Shown here piece after piece: positions 46,093 through 54,254 of a DNA stretch of 64,000 nt (the first letter of the stretch is position 1; the number at the start of each line of letters is the position of its first letter). The position numbers were made by a program, and so were the translations under genes. The DNA is from Bradyrhizobium sp. NDS-1. GTDB taxonomy: Bacteria; Pseudomonadota; Alphaproteobacteria; Rhizobiales; Xanthobacteraceae. A model generated the notes under the pieces. That model saw nothing but the letters and a program-made list of their open reading frames with translations, was not told where the DNA came from and ran no database searches. The stretch covers positions 7,581,891 through 7,645,890 of the forward strand of contig NZ_CP136628.1 of assembly GCF_032918005.1 (NCBI RefSeq), read 5' to 3'.

Positions 46093-46833
46093 TCACACAC
46101 GGGAGAGCGACGGCACCTCCTCGGGCATGATCGCCTGTAGGCCGCCGAAGCGACGCTCGCGGCCGTGGAAGGAGGCTAGGGCAGCGGCCAGATCGCTCGC
46201 GTCGAACTCGGGCCACATCCGCTCGGTGAAGTGCAGCTCGGCATAGGCGCCTTCCCAGAGCAGGAAGTCCGACAGCCGCTTTTCGCCCGAGGTGCGAATG
46301 ATGAGGTCGACGTCGCGCAGACCGGCTTCGCCGGTGACGAGCTGCGAGAAGGCTTCGCGGGTGAGGCTGGTCAAGGCGGCCGCCTTCGCCGCAGCATTGA
46401 GAATGGCGTCGCGCGCGGAGTAATCGACCGCGATGCGCAGGTGCAGGGTGCTGCCCCGGGCGGTGGCTTCCTCGGCGCGCGTGATCGCCGTGGCGATGCC
46501 TTCGGGCAGGCGATCACGGCGGCCGATCACGTTGAGGCGCACACCGTTCCTGACCAGGCTCTGCACCTCATTGGCGAGATAGAAGCGCAGCAAGGTCATC
46601 AATGCGGCGACCTCGGCCTTCGGCCTCCGCCAATTGTCGGTGGAGAAGGCGTAGAGCGTCAGCGTGCCGATGCCCTGCTTGGGCGCGGCCTCGACGATAC
46701 GGCGGATCGCCTCGACACCCGCTTCATGGCCGCGCACCCGCGACAGGCCGCGCCGCGTCGCCCATCGTCCGTTGCCGTCCATGATGATGCCGATATGAAG
46801 CTTCTCGTCGCGGGGCGTAACATCACTTTGCAT
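46093..46833 (-). CDS. Cis-prenyltransferase (UppS paralogue)
   Basis: A 246-residue di-trans,poly-cis-prenyl diphosphate synthase family protein. IGIIMDGNGRWATRRGL carries the catalytic Asp, LTLYAFSTDNWRRP keeps the Asn/Trp block, and IIRTSGEKRLSDFLLWEGAYAEL the diphosphate-binding block. The usual NYGGR motif reads DYSAR here, which marks a distinct subgroup. The housekeeping uppS is normally beside cdsA, dxr or frr; here the neighbours are a winged-helix regulator and a membrane protein, so a specialised prenol is likely. ATG at 46833 has GGAGA eight bases upstream and lies in the centre of a 17-bp palindrome (46825-46841). Confidence 0.88.
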   Translation of the reverse strand: MQSDVTPRDEKLHIGIIMDGNGRWATRRGLSRVRGHEAGVEAIRRIVEAAPKQGIGTLTLYAFSTDNWRRPKAEVAALMTLLRFYLANEVQSLVRNGVRLNVIGRRDRLPEGIATAITRAEEATARGSTLHLRIAVDYSARDAILNAAAKAAALTSLTREAFSQLVTGEAGLRDVDLIIRTSGEKRLSDFLLWEGAYAELHFTERMWPEFDASDLAAALASFHGRERRFGGLQAIMPEEVPSLSRV

Positions 46834-46841
46834 TGCAAAGT
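46825..46841. promoter_or_regulatory. Palindrome ACTTTG-N5-CAAAGT over the cis-prenyltransferase start codon
   Basis: On the minus strand the sequence is ACTTTGCAATGCAAAGT, a perfect 7+3+7 palindrome with the start codon ATG in its centre. A near-identical palindrome overlaps the promoter and start of the first gene in this set (47894-47910). As DNA it is a good operator for the winged-helix protein encoded between them; as RNA it would fold the start codon into a hairpin. Confidence 0.65.
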
Positions 46842-46862
46842 CTCCGGTCAAAAAAGGGGGGA

Positions 46863-47237
46863 TCAGGTCGAGACGATACCGAGGCGGCCGAGCGGCGGCG
46901 CCTCGCGGCCGGCGGCTTTCGCAGCGTCGCGCACCAGGCGCTCGAGCACGGCGAGATAGTCGAGGAAGCGGCGCCGCCCGGTCCTGGTGAGGCGGCAAGT
47001 GGTGTGCGGGCGGTTACCCTCGTAGCCCTTGGTCACCTCGACGAGGCCGGCCTCCTGAAGCACGGCAAGGTGCCGGCTGAGATTGCCGTCGGTGAGGCCG
47101 CACAGCTGCTTGAGGTCGGCGAATGCCAGCCCCTTCGGATGCGCCATCAACGACGTCAGAAGGCCGAGCCTCGCCTTCTCGTGGATCACGCGGTCCAATC
47201 CTTCGTAAGAGAAGGGTGCGCTGTCAGTCTTCGACAT
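46863..47237 (-). CDS. Winged-helix transcriptional regulator (HTH_34-like)
   Basis: A 124-residue cytoplasmic regulator. The winged-helix domain is clear: ARLGLLTSLMAHPKGLAFADLKQLCGLTDGNLSRHLAVLQEAGLVEVTKGYEGNRPHTTCRLT, the pattern of PF13601/ArsR-like proteins without metal-binding cysteines. It starts at 47237 or 47240 (tandem ATG), with GGAG upstream, and its first 14 bases overlap the end of the membrane protein gene. The cis-prenyltransferase begins 29 bases after its stop. The repeated palindromes at 46825 and 47894 are its likely operators, implying autoregulation. The effector is unknown. Confidence 0.87.
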   Translation of the reverse strand: MSKTDSAPFSYEGLDRVIHEKARLGLLTSLMAHPKGLAFADLKQLCGLTDGNLSRHLAVLQEAGLVEVTKGYEGNRPHTTCRLTRTGRRRFLDYLAVLERLVRDAAKAAGREAPPLGRLGIVST

Positions 47238-47895
47238 CATGGTCTCCGGATGCGACATGCAGAATGCCCGCCATCATCGACTGCCCGATCACGAAGGGCA
47301 GGCCCATGGTCCATGGTGACAGCGTGTGAGTCTGGCTCGCGAGCACCACCACCGCGAAGCCGGACACGAAATACCAGGCGCCGGCGAACGCGACGGTGCG
47401 CGGCAGGGAGCGGACGGAGGCAAAAATGCCCAGCGACACCAGGATCTGCCACAGGCCCGGAAGCAGCCACAGCGTCTCGCCGGCGAACTTCCACATCACC
47501 ACCGCGAGCAACACACCGGCAACGCCTGCGGGCAGGAATTGCTCGACCGCCTGGTGAATCATGGCATCGGCCAGGCCCGAATGATGACGGCGCGATCGCG
47601 CGCGCATCTCGATCCCGATCATCAGGACGGAGAGCGCGGCGGCGATGAACCAGCCGAAGAAAAAGCCGAGCGGCTCACTGGTGGGATCGCCGAGCAGCCA
47701 GAATTGCAGGATCGCGGTGATGAGCGCGACGGCGCCGGTCGCGACCATCGTCGCCGGGCCATAGCCGCGGAAGGCCGTGCCAGCCGCAATCTGGCTCCGG
47801 ATCGTCACGATGTCGGCCAGTGCCTTGTCGAGATCGCGTATCGGCAACGCCAAACCCCGCTCCGCCAATGCTTGCCGGGATTGCCCATCCCTCAC
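47224..47895 (-). CDS. Multi-span membrane protein of unknown function
   Basis: A 223-residue protein with a cytoplasmic helical N-terminus (about 1-40, LDKALADIVTIRSQIAAGTAF) and six probable spans, among them MVATGAVALITAILQFWLL, FGWFIAAALSVLMIGIEM and SLPRTVAFAGAWYFVSGFAVVVLA. I do not recognise a named family; proteins of this build are often found beside HTH_34 regulators. The start is uncertain: GTG at 47895 is given, and TTG at 47907 is also in frame. Neither has a ribosome binding site, and the predicted transcription start lies about six bases upstream, so the mRNA may be nearly leaderless. It is the first gene of the set with the regulator and cis-prenyltransferase. Confidence 0.75.
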   Translation of the reverse strand: MRDGQSRQALAERGLALPIRDLDKALADIVTIRSQIAAGTAFRGYGPATMVATGAVALITAILQFWLLGDPTSEPLGFFFGWFIAAALSVLMIGIEMRARSRRHHSGLADAMIHQAVEQFLPAGVAGVLLAVVMWKFAGETLWLLPGLWQILVSLGIFASVRSLPRTVAFAGAWYFVSGFAVVVLASQTHTLSPWTMGLPFVIGQSMMAGILHVASGDHDVED

Positions 47896-47910
47896 TTTGT
47901 ATCGCAAAGT
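47894..47910. promoter_or_regulatory. Palindrome ACTTTG-N5-CAAAGT at the operon promoter
   Basis: On the minus strand ACTTTGCGATACAAAGT lies over the 3' end of the predicted -10 box and the transcription start. A further half-site, ACTTTGC, lies at 47927-47921 in the spacer of the promoter, 17 bases upstream of the first half. Binding here would block RNA polymerase, which fits a repressor. Confidence 0.65.
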
Positions 47911-47935
47911 ATATAGGAATGCAAAGTAACCGCAA
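47908..47935 (-). promoter_or_regulatory. Candidate promoter of the membrane protein/regulator/cis-prenyltransferase set
   Basis: On the minus strand TTGCGG (47935-47930) is followed after 16 bases by TATACT (47913-47908). Initiation near 47901 would leave only about six bases before the GTG start. The promoter is overlapped by the ACTTTG half-sites described above. Confidence 0.5.
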
Positions 47936-48033
47936 GCCTCGACGCGAGCAGATTGCGCCGGAACGAACAACTGCCGGTTGCGCCACGCGTGGCCCCGCAG
48001 ATATGATGCAACCGAAAGGGTCCGGGGGCTGGT

Positions 48034-49278
48034 ATGTGGCTTAAATCGTTGATCGTTGCGTCCTTGTTGCAGTTGGGTATCGCCGGCATCGCGCACGCGA
48101 AAGGACCGTTCGGCAGCGTCAATGTCGGTAACTGGGTCGGCGGCGCTTTCAGCAACGATGAGACGGGCGCTTTCTCCCATTGCGCCGCAACGAGCCCCTA
48201 TGCGAACGGCGTCATCCTGGTCGTAAGCCAGAACGCCGCCGGCACCTGGTTGCTGGCTTTTGCAAGCCCCGGCTACCACTTCAACAAGGGCGAGAACGCC
48301 GCGATCGACGTGATCTTCGACGGGCGGGAGCAAGCCAGGCTGTACGCGACGGCATATCAGTCCAACATGTTGACGTCCGTCATGCCACTCAACGTTGTGC
48401 GGACGTTCCAGAAGTCCAGCCTGATGGTCGCAACAGCCGGCCGCGCCGTTCTGAATTTCGATCTGACATCGACCGGGCCGGTCATCGCGGCATTGACCAA
48501 TTGCGTGACCAAGGTGAAAGCCGACGGGCTCGACAAGGCCGGCGACTTCACCAAGGGTACGGCCAAGCCAGCCGCCACGACGGAGAAGCAGGCGTCGCCG
48601 CCTGCGTCCGGCAAGTCTGCCAAGTCGAAGAGCGGCACCGGCTTCGTGGTGAGTGCCAGCGGGCACATCGTCACGAACCACCATGTGATCGACGGTTGCA
48701 GCGACCTCAAAGGCAATCTCACGGGAGAGGCCGCAATGACGTTGCGCGTCGTATCGAGCGATGCAATGAACGATCTCGCCCTCTTGCAGGCGCCGTCGAC
48801 AACGACGTTCAAAGAGTTTGTCCGGATTCGCGATCGCTCAATCCGCTCCGGCGATTCCGTCGTGGCGATCGGCTTTCCCTACCGTGGACTTCTGAGCTCG
48901 GATTTCACCGTCACCACTGGTATCGTGAGCTCGCTCAGTGGGATGCGCAACGATTCACGTTTCCTTCAGATCAGCGCACCCGTGCAGCCCGGCAATAGCG
49001 GAGGCCCGCTGTTCGACACCACCGGGCAGATCGTCGGCGTGGTTACGGGAAAGCTCGACAATCTGCGAATCGCGGTCGCAACCGGTAACATCCCCGAGAA
49101 CATCAACTTCGCCATCAAGACCGGCGCGCTGCGCGACTTCCTCGACAATTCCGTGGTGCCCTACCAGACCGCGGAGCCCAAGGGTGAACTGAAGACCACC
49201 GACATCGCCGCTAACGCCCGCGCCTACACGATGCTGATCTCGTGCACCGGCACGGAACAGGCGGACGCGAAGCGGTAA
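48034..49278 (+). CDS. Secreted trypsin-like serine protease with N-terminal accessory domain
   Basis: A 414-residue protein with a signal peptide (MWLKSLIVASLLQLGIAGIAHA). A domain of about 140 residues (25-160) with paired cysteines (Cys50, Cys157) and no protease motif is followed by a linker rich in Lys/Ala/Pro and a trypsin-like S1C domain: His217 (TNHHVID), Asp247 (NDLALL) and Ser322 (PGNSGGPLF). No PDZ domain follows, unlike DegP/HtrA. It is periplasmic or exported. ATG at 48034 is divergent from the membrane protein gene; the function of the N-terminal domain is not known. Confidence 0.87.
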   Translation: MWLKSLIVASLLQLGIAGIAHAKGPFGSVNVGNWVGGAFSNDETGAFSHCAATSPYANGVILVVSQNAAGTWLLAFASPGYHFNKGENAAIDVIFDGREQARLYATAYQSNMLTSVMPLNVVRTFQKSSLMVATAGRAVLNFDLTSTGPVIAALTNCVTKVKADGLDKAGDFTKGTAKPAATTEKQASPPASGKSAKSKSGTGFVVSASGHIVTNHHVIDGCSDLKGNLTGEAAMTLRVVSSDAMNDLALLQAPSTTTFKEFVRIRDRSIRSGDSVVAIGFPYRGLLSSDFTVTTGIVSSLSGMRNDSRFLQISAPVQPGNSGGPLFDTTGQIVGVVTGKLDNLRIAVATGNIPENINFAIKTGALRDFLDNSVVPYQTAEPKGELKTTDIAANARAYTMLISCTGTEQADAKR

Positions 49279-49336
49279 ATCCGCCAGCTCTTGATACGGC
49301 GCGACCGGCCTCGCGCGCCGCGCAACCAGGCACGCA

Positions 49337-49365
49337 AGAAAAAAGCCCTGCCATGCGGCAGGGCT
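49337..49365 (-). terminator. Intrinsic terminator of the TctC-type gene
   Basis: A perfect 9-bp stem, AGCCCTGCC (49344-49352) and GGCAGGGCT (49357-49365), with loop ATGC. On the minus strand the stem is followed by TTTTTTCTT. It is 26 bases past the stop of the leftward gene at 49391 and can also act weakly on the rightward protease gene. Confidence 0.85.
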
Positions 49366-49390
49366 CCATTTTCCGGTTGTCACAAGATCG

Positions 49391-50365
49391 CTACTCGACC
49401 TTCAGGCCGGCGAATTCGACGACCTTCCTCCACTTTTCGGTCTCGGCCTTGATCTCCTCACCGAACGCTTCCGGAGTCTGGATCCGCGGCTCGCCGCCGA
49501 GCTCGACCAGGCGCTTGGTCATGTCGGGCTCCTTCAGCACCGCGGCGACCTCGGCGTTGAGCTTGGCGATGATTTCCTTCGGCGTGTTCTTCGGCGCGCC
49601 CATGCCGAACAGCGCGCTGGCCTCATAGCCCTTGACGGTGTCGGCGACCGGCTGCACGTCGGGCAGCTGCGGCGAGCGTTCCGTGGTGGTGACGCCGATG
49701 GCGCGAAGCGAGCCGGAGCGGATGTGCTGGATGATCGAAGGCATGTTGTCGAAGATCACCTGCACCTGGCCGGCGAGCATGTCGGTGATCGCGGGCGCCG
49801 CGCCCCGATAGGGCACGTGCTGCATCTTGCAGCCGGTCATGGCCATGAACATCTCGCCGGACAGATGCACCGAGGTGCCGTTGCCGGACGAGGCCATGTT
49901 GACCTTGCCGGGGTTGGCCTTCACATACTCGATGAACTCGGCGACGGTCTTGGCCGGCACGTCCTTGTTGACGGTCATCACGTTCGGCACGCGCTGGAAC
50001 GAGGCCACCGGCGCCATATCCTGCACGAAGTTGAACTTGAGATTCTTGTAGAGCGAGGCGTTGATATAGTTGGCCGGGTTGATCAGCTGCAGCGTATAGC
50101 CGTCGGGCTCGGCATTGATGACCGATTCGGTGGCGATATTGTTGCCGGCACCGGGCTTGTTCTCGATCACGAACTGCTGGCCGAGCTTTTCCGACAGCCG
50201 CTGGCCGATCAGCCGCGCCAGGATGTCCGTGGCTCCGCCCGGCGGATAGCCGACCACCCATTTCACCGGCCGGGCCGGGTAATCGGCGGCAAAAGCCTTC
50301 GACAGCGGGGTGGCTGCAAGCGGACTGGCGGCGAGCAGGCCCAGCGCGGTACGGCGAGTGATCAT
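49391..50365 (-). CDS. Tripartite tricarboxylate transporter substrate-binding protein (TctC/Bug family)
   Basis: A 324-residue periplasmic binding protein. The N-terminus MITRRTALGLLAASPLAATPLSKAFAADYP is a signal peptide with a twin-Arg pair. RPVKWVVGYPPGGATDILARLIG, NKPGAGNNIATESV and VNMASSGNGTSVHLSGEMF are classic Bug-family blocks. It would bind a carboxylate or other small organic molecule. The TctA/TctB membrane genes are not adjacent, as is normal for the very large Bug families of Bradyrhizobium. ATG at 50365 is chosen by the signal peptide; ribosome binding site support is modest. Confidence 0.92.
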   Translation of the reverse strand: MITRRTALGLLAASPLAATPLSKAFAADYPARPVKWVVGYPPGGATDILARLIGQRLSEKLGQQFVIENKPGAGNNIATESVINAEPDGYTLQLINPANYINASLYKNLKFNFVQDMAPVASFQRVPNVMTVNKDVPAKTVAEFIEYVKANPGKVNMASSGNGTSVHLSGEMFMAMTGCKMQHVPYRGAAPAITDMLAGQVQVIFDNMPSIIQHIRSGSLRAIGVTTTERSPQLPDVQPVADTVKGYEASALFGMGAPKNTPKEIIAKLNAEVAAVLKEPDMTKRLVELGGEPRIQTPEAFGEEIKAETEKWRKVVEFAGLKVE

Positions 50366-50490
50366 CTCAAGGGTTCTCCCAACGTGTTGTTCTTGAAGCC
50401 AGATGTCTTGAAGCCGGCGTCGGTGGGGTTGTAACAAAGCTTGCCGCAGGCGAAAAGTGCGCGGGGCGCATCACGACGAAAGGATAAGGC

Positions 50491-50901
50491 ATGCCGGTCA
50501 AGGTCGAGGCCCTCGATCATCTCGTGATCAACGCCGCGGACGTTGCGGCGACCGCGGAGTGGTACCGCAAGATCCTCGGCATGGAAGTCAAAGTGTTCGA
50601 CCCTGGCGGCGGCAAAGCGCCGCGGACGTCGCTCGCGTTTGGTAATCAGAAGATCAACGTGCGGCCGCGCGACGCCGACAAGGTGGAATGGTTCACCGCG
50701 AACAACCCAGCCGCCGGCAGCGAAGACCTGTGTTTCCTGACCTCCTCGCCGCCCGACGAGGTGGTGGCGCATTTAACGGCACATGGCGTCGCGATCGAGG
50801 AAGGCCCGGTTCCCAAGCAGGGCGCCCGCGGCACGCTGCGCTCGGTCTATTGCCGGGATCCGGATGGGAGCCTGATCGAGATCTCGTCGTACGCGGATTA
50901 G
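50491..50901 (+). CDS. VOC family protein (glyoxalase/bleomycin-resistance fold)
   Basis: A 136-residue single VOC module pair: LDHLVINAADVAATAEWYRKILGM (His at 10 as first metal ligand) and PVPKQGARGTLRSVYCRDPDGSLIEISSY (Glu before ISSY as last ligand). It resembles virulence-protein/STM3117-type lyases. It is probably a small metal-dependent enzyme or a binding protein. ATG at 50491 has AAGGA upstream. It is divergent from the TctC-type gene, which may mark a shared promoter region. Confidence 0.87.
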   Translation: MPVKVEALDHLVINAADVAATAEWYRKILGMEVKVFDPGGGKAPRTSLAFGNQKINVRPRDADKVEWFTANNPAAGSEDLCFLTSSPPDEVVAHLTAHGVAIEEGPVPKQGARGTLRSVYCRDPDGSLIEISSYAD

Positions 50902-51085
50902 GTCAACCCGGCGCGACACACTCCATCGTCACACCCGGGCTTGTCCCAGCCATGTCGGAGGAGAGAGCGCGCTCCTTACTTCATGCAAATGCCCCCCGAT
51001 TTGCGCCCCGCCTCGTCCGATGGCAGGAAGACGCAATCATCAAAAGACAGCTGCCATCAAGATGCAGGCTGCACGGGGAGGAATC

Positions 51086-52666
51086 ATGTCCATTCATCAG
51101 ACCGACACCGGTATCGTCGGCCCGTTCGACGGGCTCGACGTGCCCTGGCTCTTGAGGATGCGGGCCGAGGTCCGCCGTGACCATCCGTTCCTGATCTGGG
51201 CGCCGTTCGATGCGCCGGCGCGGCGCTGGAGCTATGGCGAATTTCACGAGCGGGTCGGCGCGCTCGCGGCGGGGCTGGCACGACGCGGCATCAGGCCCGG
51301 CGAATATGTCCTCATTCATCTGGACAATTGCATCGAGGCGATGCTGGCGTGGTTTGGCTGTGTCGAGCTCGGCGCCATCGCGGTCACCACCAACACCCGG
51401 TCGGCGCCGGCCGAGATCGCCTATTTTGCCGATCATTGCGGCGCAGTCGCCGCGATCACGCAGCCAGCCTATGCGGAGATCGTCGCGCAGAACTGCCGCA
51501 ACCTCCGCTGGATGGCGGTCACCTCGCATGATGCGGGCACGGCGCCCGCGCAGGCGGTTTCACGCGGCGACAGTTTTGAATCGCTGTTCGCCGACAGCGC
51601 CGGTCGTCCTAAGCGCGCGACCGATCCGCTCGCGCCGTGCAGCGTGCAATACACCTCGGGCACGACGTCGCGTCCGAAGGCTGTGCTGTGGACCCATGCC
51701 AACGCTCTGTGGGGTGCCAAGATCAACGCCGCGCACGAGGATTTGCATGCCGGCGACGTGCACCAGGCCTATCTGCCGCTGTTCCACACCAATGCGCTGG
51801 CCTATTCCATGCTGGCGACGCTGTGGGTCGGCAGTACCTGCGTGATCCAGCCGCGCTTTTCCGCGCGCCGGTTCTGGGGCGTCGCGCGCGAGCACGGCGC
51901 GACCTGGACCTCGACGATTCCCTTCTGCATGAAGGCTCTGCTCGAGCAGGAGATCCCGAAAGACCACAAATTCCGCCTGTGGGGCACCGCGATCAACGAG
52001 CCGCCGGCCTTTGCCGCCTTCGGCATCAAGATGATCGGCTGGTGGGGCATGACCGAGACCATCACCCACGGCATCATCGGCGAGGTCGACCAGCCCAACA
52101 TCCCGATGTCGATCGGCCGCGCCGCGCCGGAGTATCAGATCCGCATCACCGACGATGACGGCCGGCCGACGGACGTCGGCGGCACCGGCAATCTCGCAAT
52201 CAAGGGCATTCCCGGCCTGTCGCTGTTCGCCGAATACCTGCACAACGAAAAGGCGACGCGGGAGAGTTTTGACGAGCACGGCTTCTTCCTTACCGGCGAC
52301 CGGGTCGAGCGTCTCGCGAACGGCTACATCAAGTTCGGCGACCGCGCCAAGGACATGCTGAAGGTCGGCGGCGAGAACGTCGCGGCCTCCGAGATCGAGC
52401 AGGTGATCGCGGTGGTGCCGGGCGTGCGCGAGGCGGCCGTGGTGGCGAAGGCCCATCCGATGCTGGACGAGGTGCCTGTCGTCTTCATCATTCCGCAGGG
52501 CGGCGTCGCGGGCGCTGCGCCCGACCTGCATGACCGCGTGATGGCCGCCTGCCGTAGCGGCCTCGCCGACTTCAAGGTGCCGCGTGAGATCCGGTTCGTC
52601 GACGACATGCCGCGCTCGACGCTGGAAAAGGTCGCGAAGGCGGAGCTGAGGAAGATGGTGGGGTGA
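51086..52666 (+). CDS. Acyl-CoA synthetase/AMP-dependent ligase
   Basis: A 526-residue adenylate-forming enzyme that activates a carboxylic acid with ATP and CoA. The P-loop is YTSGTTSRPKAVLWTH, the core motif GWWGMTETITHG, then FFLTGDRVERL, the hinge DRAKDMLKVGGENV and the catalytic Lys in PRSTLEKVAKAEL. The overall pattern resembles crotonobetaine/carnitine-CoA ligase (CaiC-like) members. ATG at 51086 with GGGAGGA upstream is used; an open frame extends 22 codons further. A palindromic element lies after the stop. Substrate is unknown. Confidence 0.9.
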   Translation: MSIHQTDTGIVGPFDGLDVPWLLRMRAEVRRDHPFLIWAPFDAPARRWSYGEFHERVGALAAGLARRGIRPGEYVLIHLDNCIEAMLAWFGCVELGAIAVTTNTRSAPAEIAYFADHCGAVAAITQPAYAEIVAQNCRNLRWMAVTSHDAGTAPAQAVSRGDSFESLFADSAGRPKRATDPLAPCSVQYTSGTTSRPKAVLWTHANALWGAKINAAHEDLHAGDVHQAYLPLFHTNALAYSMLATLWVGSTCVIQPRFSARRFWGVAREHGATWTSTIPFCMKALLEQEIPKDHKFRLWGTAINEPPAFAAFGIKMIGWWGMTETITHGIIGEVDQPNIPMSIGRAAPEYQIRITDDDGRPTDVGGTGNLAIKGIPGLSLFAEYLHNEKATRESFDEHGFFLTGDRVERLANGYIKFGDRAKDMLKVGGENVAASEIEQVIAVVPGVREAAVVAKAHPMLDEVPVVFIIPQGGVAGAAPDLHDRVMAACRSGLADFKVPREIRFVDDMPRSTLEKVAKAELRKMVG

Positions 52667-52689
52667 GGAAGGTGCCGCCAAACGGCACG

Positions 52690-52777
52690 CTGCCGTAGGG
52701 TGGGCAAAGGCGCGTCAGCGCCGTGCCCACGTCTTAGAAGTGGTGGGGCATGCTTCGCTTTGCCCACCCTACGGCAG
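52690..52777. repeat. Palindromic intergenic element (CTGCCGTAGGGTGGGCAAAG family)
   Basis: Arms CTGCCGTAGGGTGGGCAAAG (52690-52709) and its exact complement (52758-52777) are separated by 48 bases that contain a GGCGCGTCAGCGCC hairpin. It lies between convergent stop codons. This GTAGGGTGGGCAAAG sequence is a widespread bacterial intergenic repeat. Confidence 0.85.
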
Positions 52778-52791
52778 CGGAGAATGTCGCA

Positions 52792-53886
52792 TTAAAACGA
52801 GCCCAGCGCGACGGGGCGGAACGCCTGCAACAGCTGCTGATCGAGCTTGCCGCCCATGCCTTCCATCATCCCGAACGCACGCGAATGCGTGAAGGGCATG
52901 CGGTAGGCGCGTTTCTCGACCAGCGCGGCGTAGATGTCGACGATCGTCGTCACCCTCACGATGTCGCTGATCTGGTTCGACGACAGACCGTTCGGATAGC
53001 CGCTGCCGTCGAGGAATTCGTGGTGATGCAAGACGACGTCGAGCATCTCCGGCGGGAAGCCGCCTTGGGCTGCGAGCGCGTCATAGCCGCGGCGCGGATG
53101 CTGGCGGACCTCGGCCATCTCCTCGTCGGTCAGCTTGCCGGGCTTGTCGAGCAGCGCGGAGGGTACGAAAGCCTTGCCGACGTCGTGCAGCAGCGCGGCG
53201 CGGGTCAGGCGGCGCTGGTCGTCCTCGCGCATGCCGAGATGCTGCGCAAAGGCGACGGCGAAACCGGTGACGAACAGGCAGTGACGATAGCTGCCGACAT
53301 GGTGGCAGCCGACCGTGGTGAGCCATTCGCGCAGCGAGGAGTGCTTGATCGCCTTCAGGATCTTGCTTTCCGCGGCGATGACATCGTCGAAGGTCAGGGG
53401 CACGCCGAGCGGAAGCTTCTCGAACATCTTCTTCAGCACGGCATGCGCCGCGTCGACCCCGCGGTTGAGCGTCTTGCCGCGATCGGTCGCGTCGTAGGCG
53501 GCGGTGTCCGGGAAGGCGGCGCGGATGCGCTGCAAAATGGCATCGGCCTGAAGCGGCCGCGAGATCGTGTCGGTGGCGCCGAGCGCCCATGCCTGCATGG
53601 TGCCGTGATGCAGGGCATCGGCGAGCACGAACAGCCGCGGCATCGACCGATAGGCATCGCCGCGCAGCTTGTTGCGCACCCGCTGCACGCTCTCAGGCGA
53701 GCGCAGGTTGATGTCGACCACGAGGCCGGAGAGATCGCGCGCCGGCTGGGTGGGAATCTCCTCTGTCGACACCGTCGAGACCTCGCCGACTGCTTTCAAG
53801 ATGCTGGCGAGCTCGGTGCTCTCGTCGCTTCGGTCGGAGGCGAGCAGAAGCCGGCGTTTGGCGGCGGTTTTGGCTAGCGCGTTCAT
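52792..53886 (-). CDS. HD-GYP domain cyclic-di-GMP phosphodiesterase-like protein
   Basis: A 364-residue cytoplasmic protein. The first 130 residues look like a degenerate receiver (KRRLLLASDRSDESTELASIL, GLVVDINLRSPESV) with an Asp at the acceptor-like place. The HD-GYP domain has AALLHDVGKAFVP, HPRRGYDAL, HHHEFLDGSGYPNGLSSNQI and DIVRVTTIVDIYAAL, with the metal residues and GYP intact, so hydrolysis of cyclic-di-GMP is likely. ATG at 53886. The gene ends five bases from a palindromic element shared with the ligase gene. Confidence 0.9.
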   Translation of the reverse strand: MNALAKTAAKRRLLLASDRSDESTELASILKAVGEVSTVSTEEIPTQPARDLSGLVVDINLRSPESVQRVRNKLRGDAYRSMPRLFVLADALHHGTMQAWALGATDTISRPLQADAILQRIRAAFPDTAAYDATDRGKTLNRGVDAAHAVLKKMFEKLPLGVPLTFDDVIAAESKILKAIKHSSLREWLTTVGCHHVGSYRHCLFVTGFAVAFAQHLGMREDDQRRLTRAALLHDVGKAFVPSALLDKPGKLTDEEMAEVRQHPRRGYDALAAQGGFPPEMLDVVLHHHEFLDGSGYPNGLSSNQISDIVRVTTIVDIYAALVEKRAYRMPFTHSRAFGMMEGMGGKLDQQLLQAFRPVALGSF

Positions 53887-54024
53887 GACTTCCCCAAAGC
53901 GTGGGACTGGATTTGGCGACAGCCTAGGCCGGATCAGGTTTTCTGGCCCTTAAGAGGCGTGCTCAACGGAACCTTGGGGGATTGGGTGCAATTTTAGGGA
54001 TTGGGGTTCCAGCGACGGGAACTT

Positions 54025-54057
54025 CAAAAATTGCGAAAGCAACCCGATGCACAGTAG
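54025..54057. repeat. Dispersed 33-base motif, copy 2
   Basis: Two mismatches to the copy at 2737-2769, same orientation, again intergenic. It lies in the 420-bp gap between the HD-GYP gene (leftward) and the molybdopterin oxidoreductase gene. The remaining part of 53887-54024 shows no coding potential and should hold the HD-GYP promoter. Confidence 0.7.
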
Positions 54058-54109
54058 AACGGGCATTGATGGATAAGGAGAATTTCGGGTGTTCTCGCCC
54101 ACCCTCCGC

Positions 54110-54233
54110 TGTCGTCGCCCGGCTCGACCGGGCGATCCATTATTCCAGAGGCCGACGTTGGGGAGTTCGCTCTCACCACGTCCGCGGCCACGCACTGGAT
54201 GCCCCGGTCAAGCCCGGGCATAACACTGAGATT
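54110..54233. repeat. Palindromic intergenic element
   Basis: A perfect CGCCCGG-CTCGA-CCGGGCG hairpin (54116-54134) lies at one end and ATGCCCCGGTC with CCCGGGCAT (about 54198-54221) at the other. The layout matches two-ended repeat elements common in Bradyrhizobium. No ORF is supported in it. Confidence 0.6.
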
Positions 54234-54254
54234 GTGGAGACGGCCCCAAAACAA

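Noticed and set aside
45941..46216. A 91-codon leftward frame between the prenyltransferase and cyclic-nucleotide-binding genes
   Set aside because: It overlaps the end of the prenyltransferase gene in another frame and has no ribosome binding site or family pattern; 45843-46092 appears to hold only regulatory or spacer DNA.
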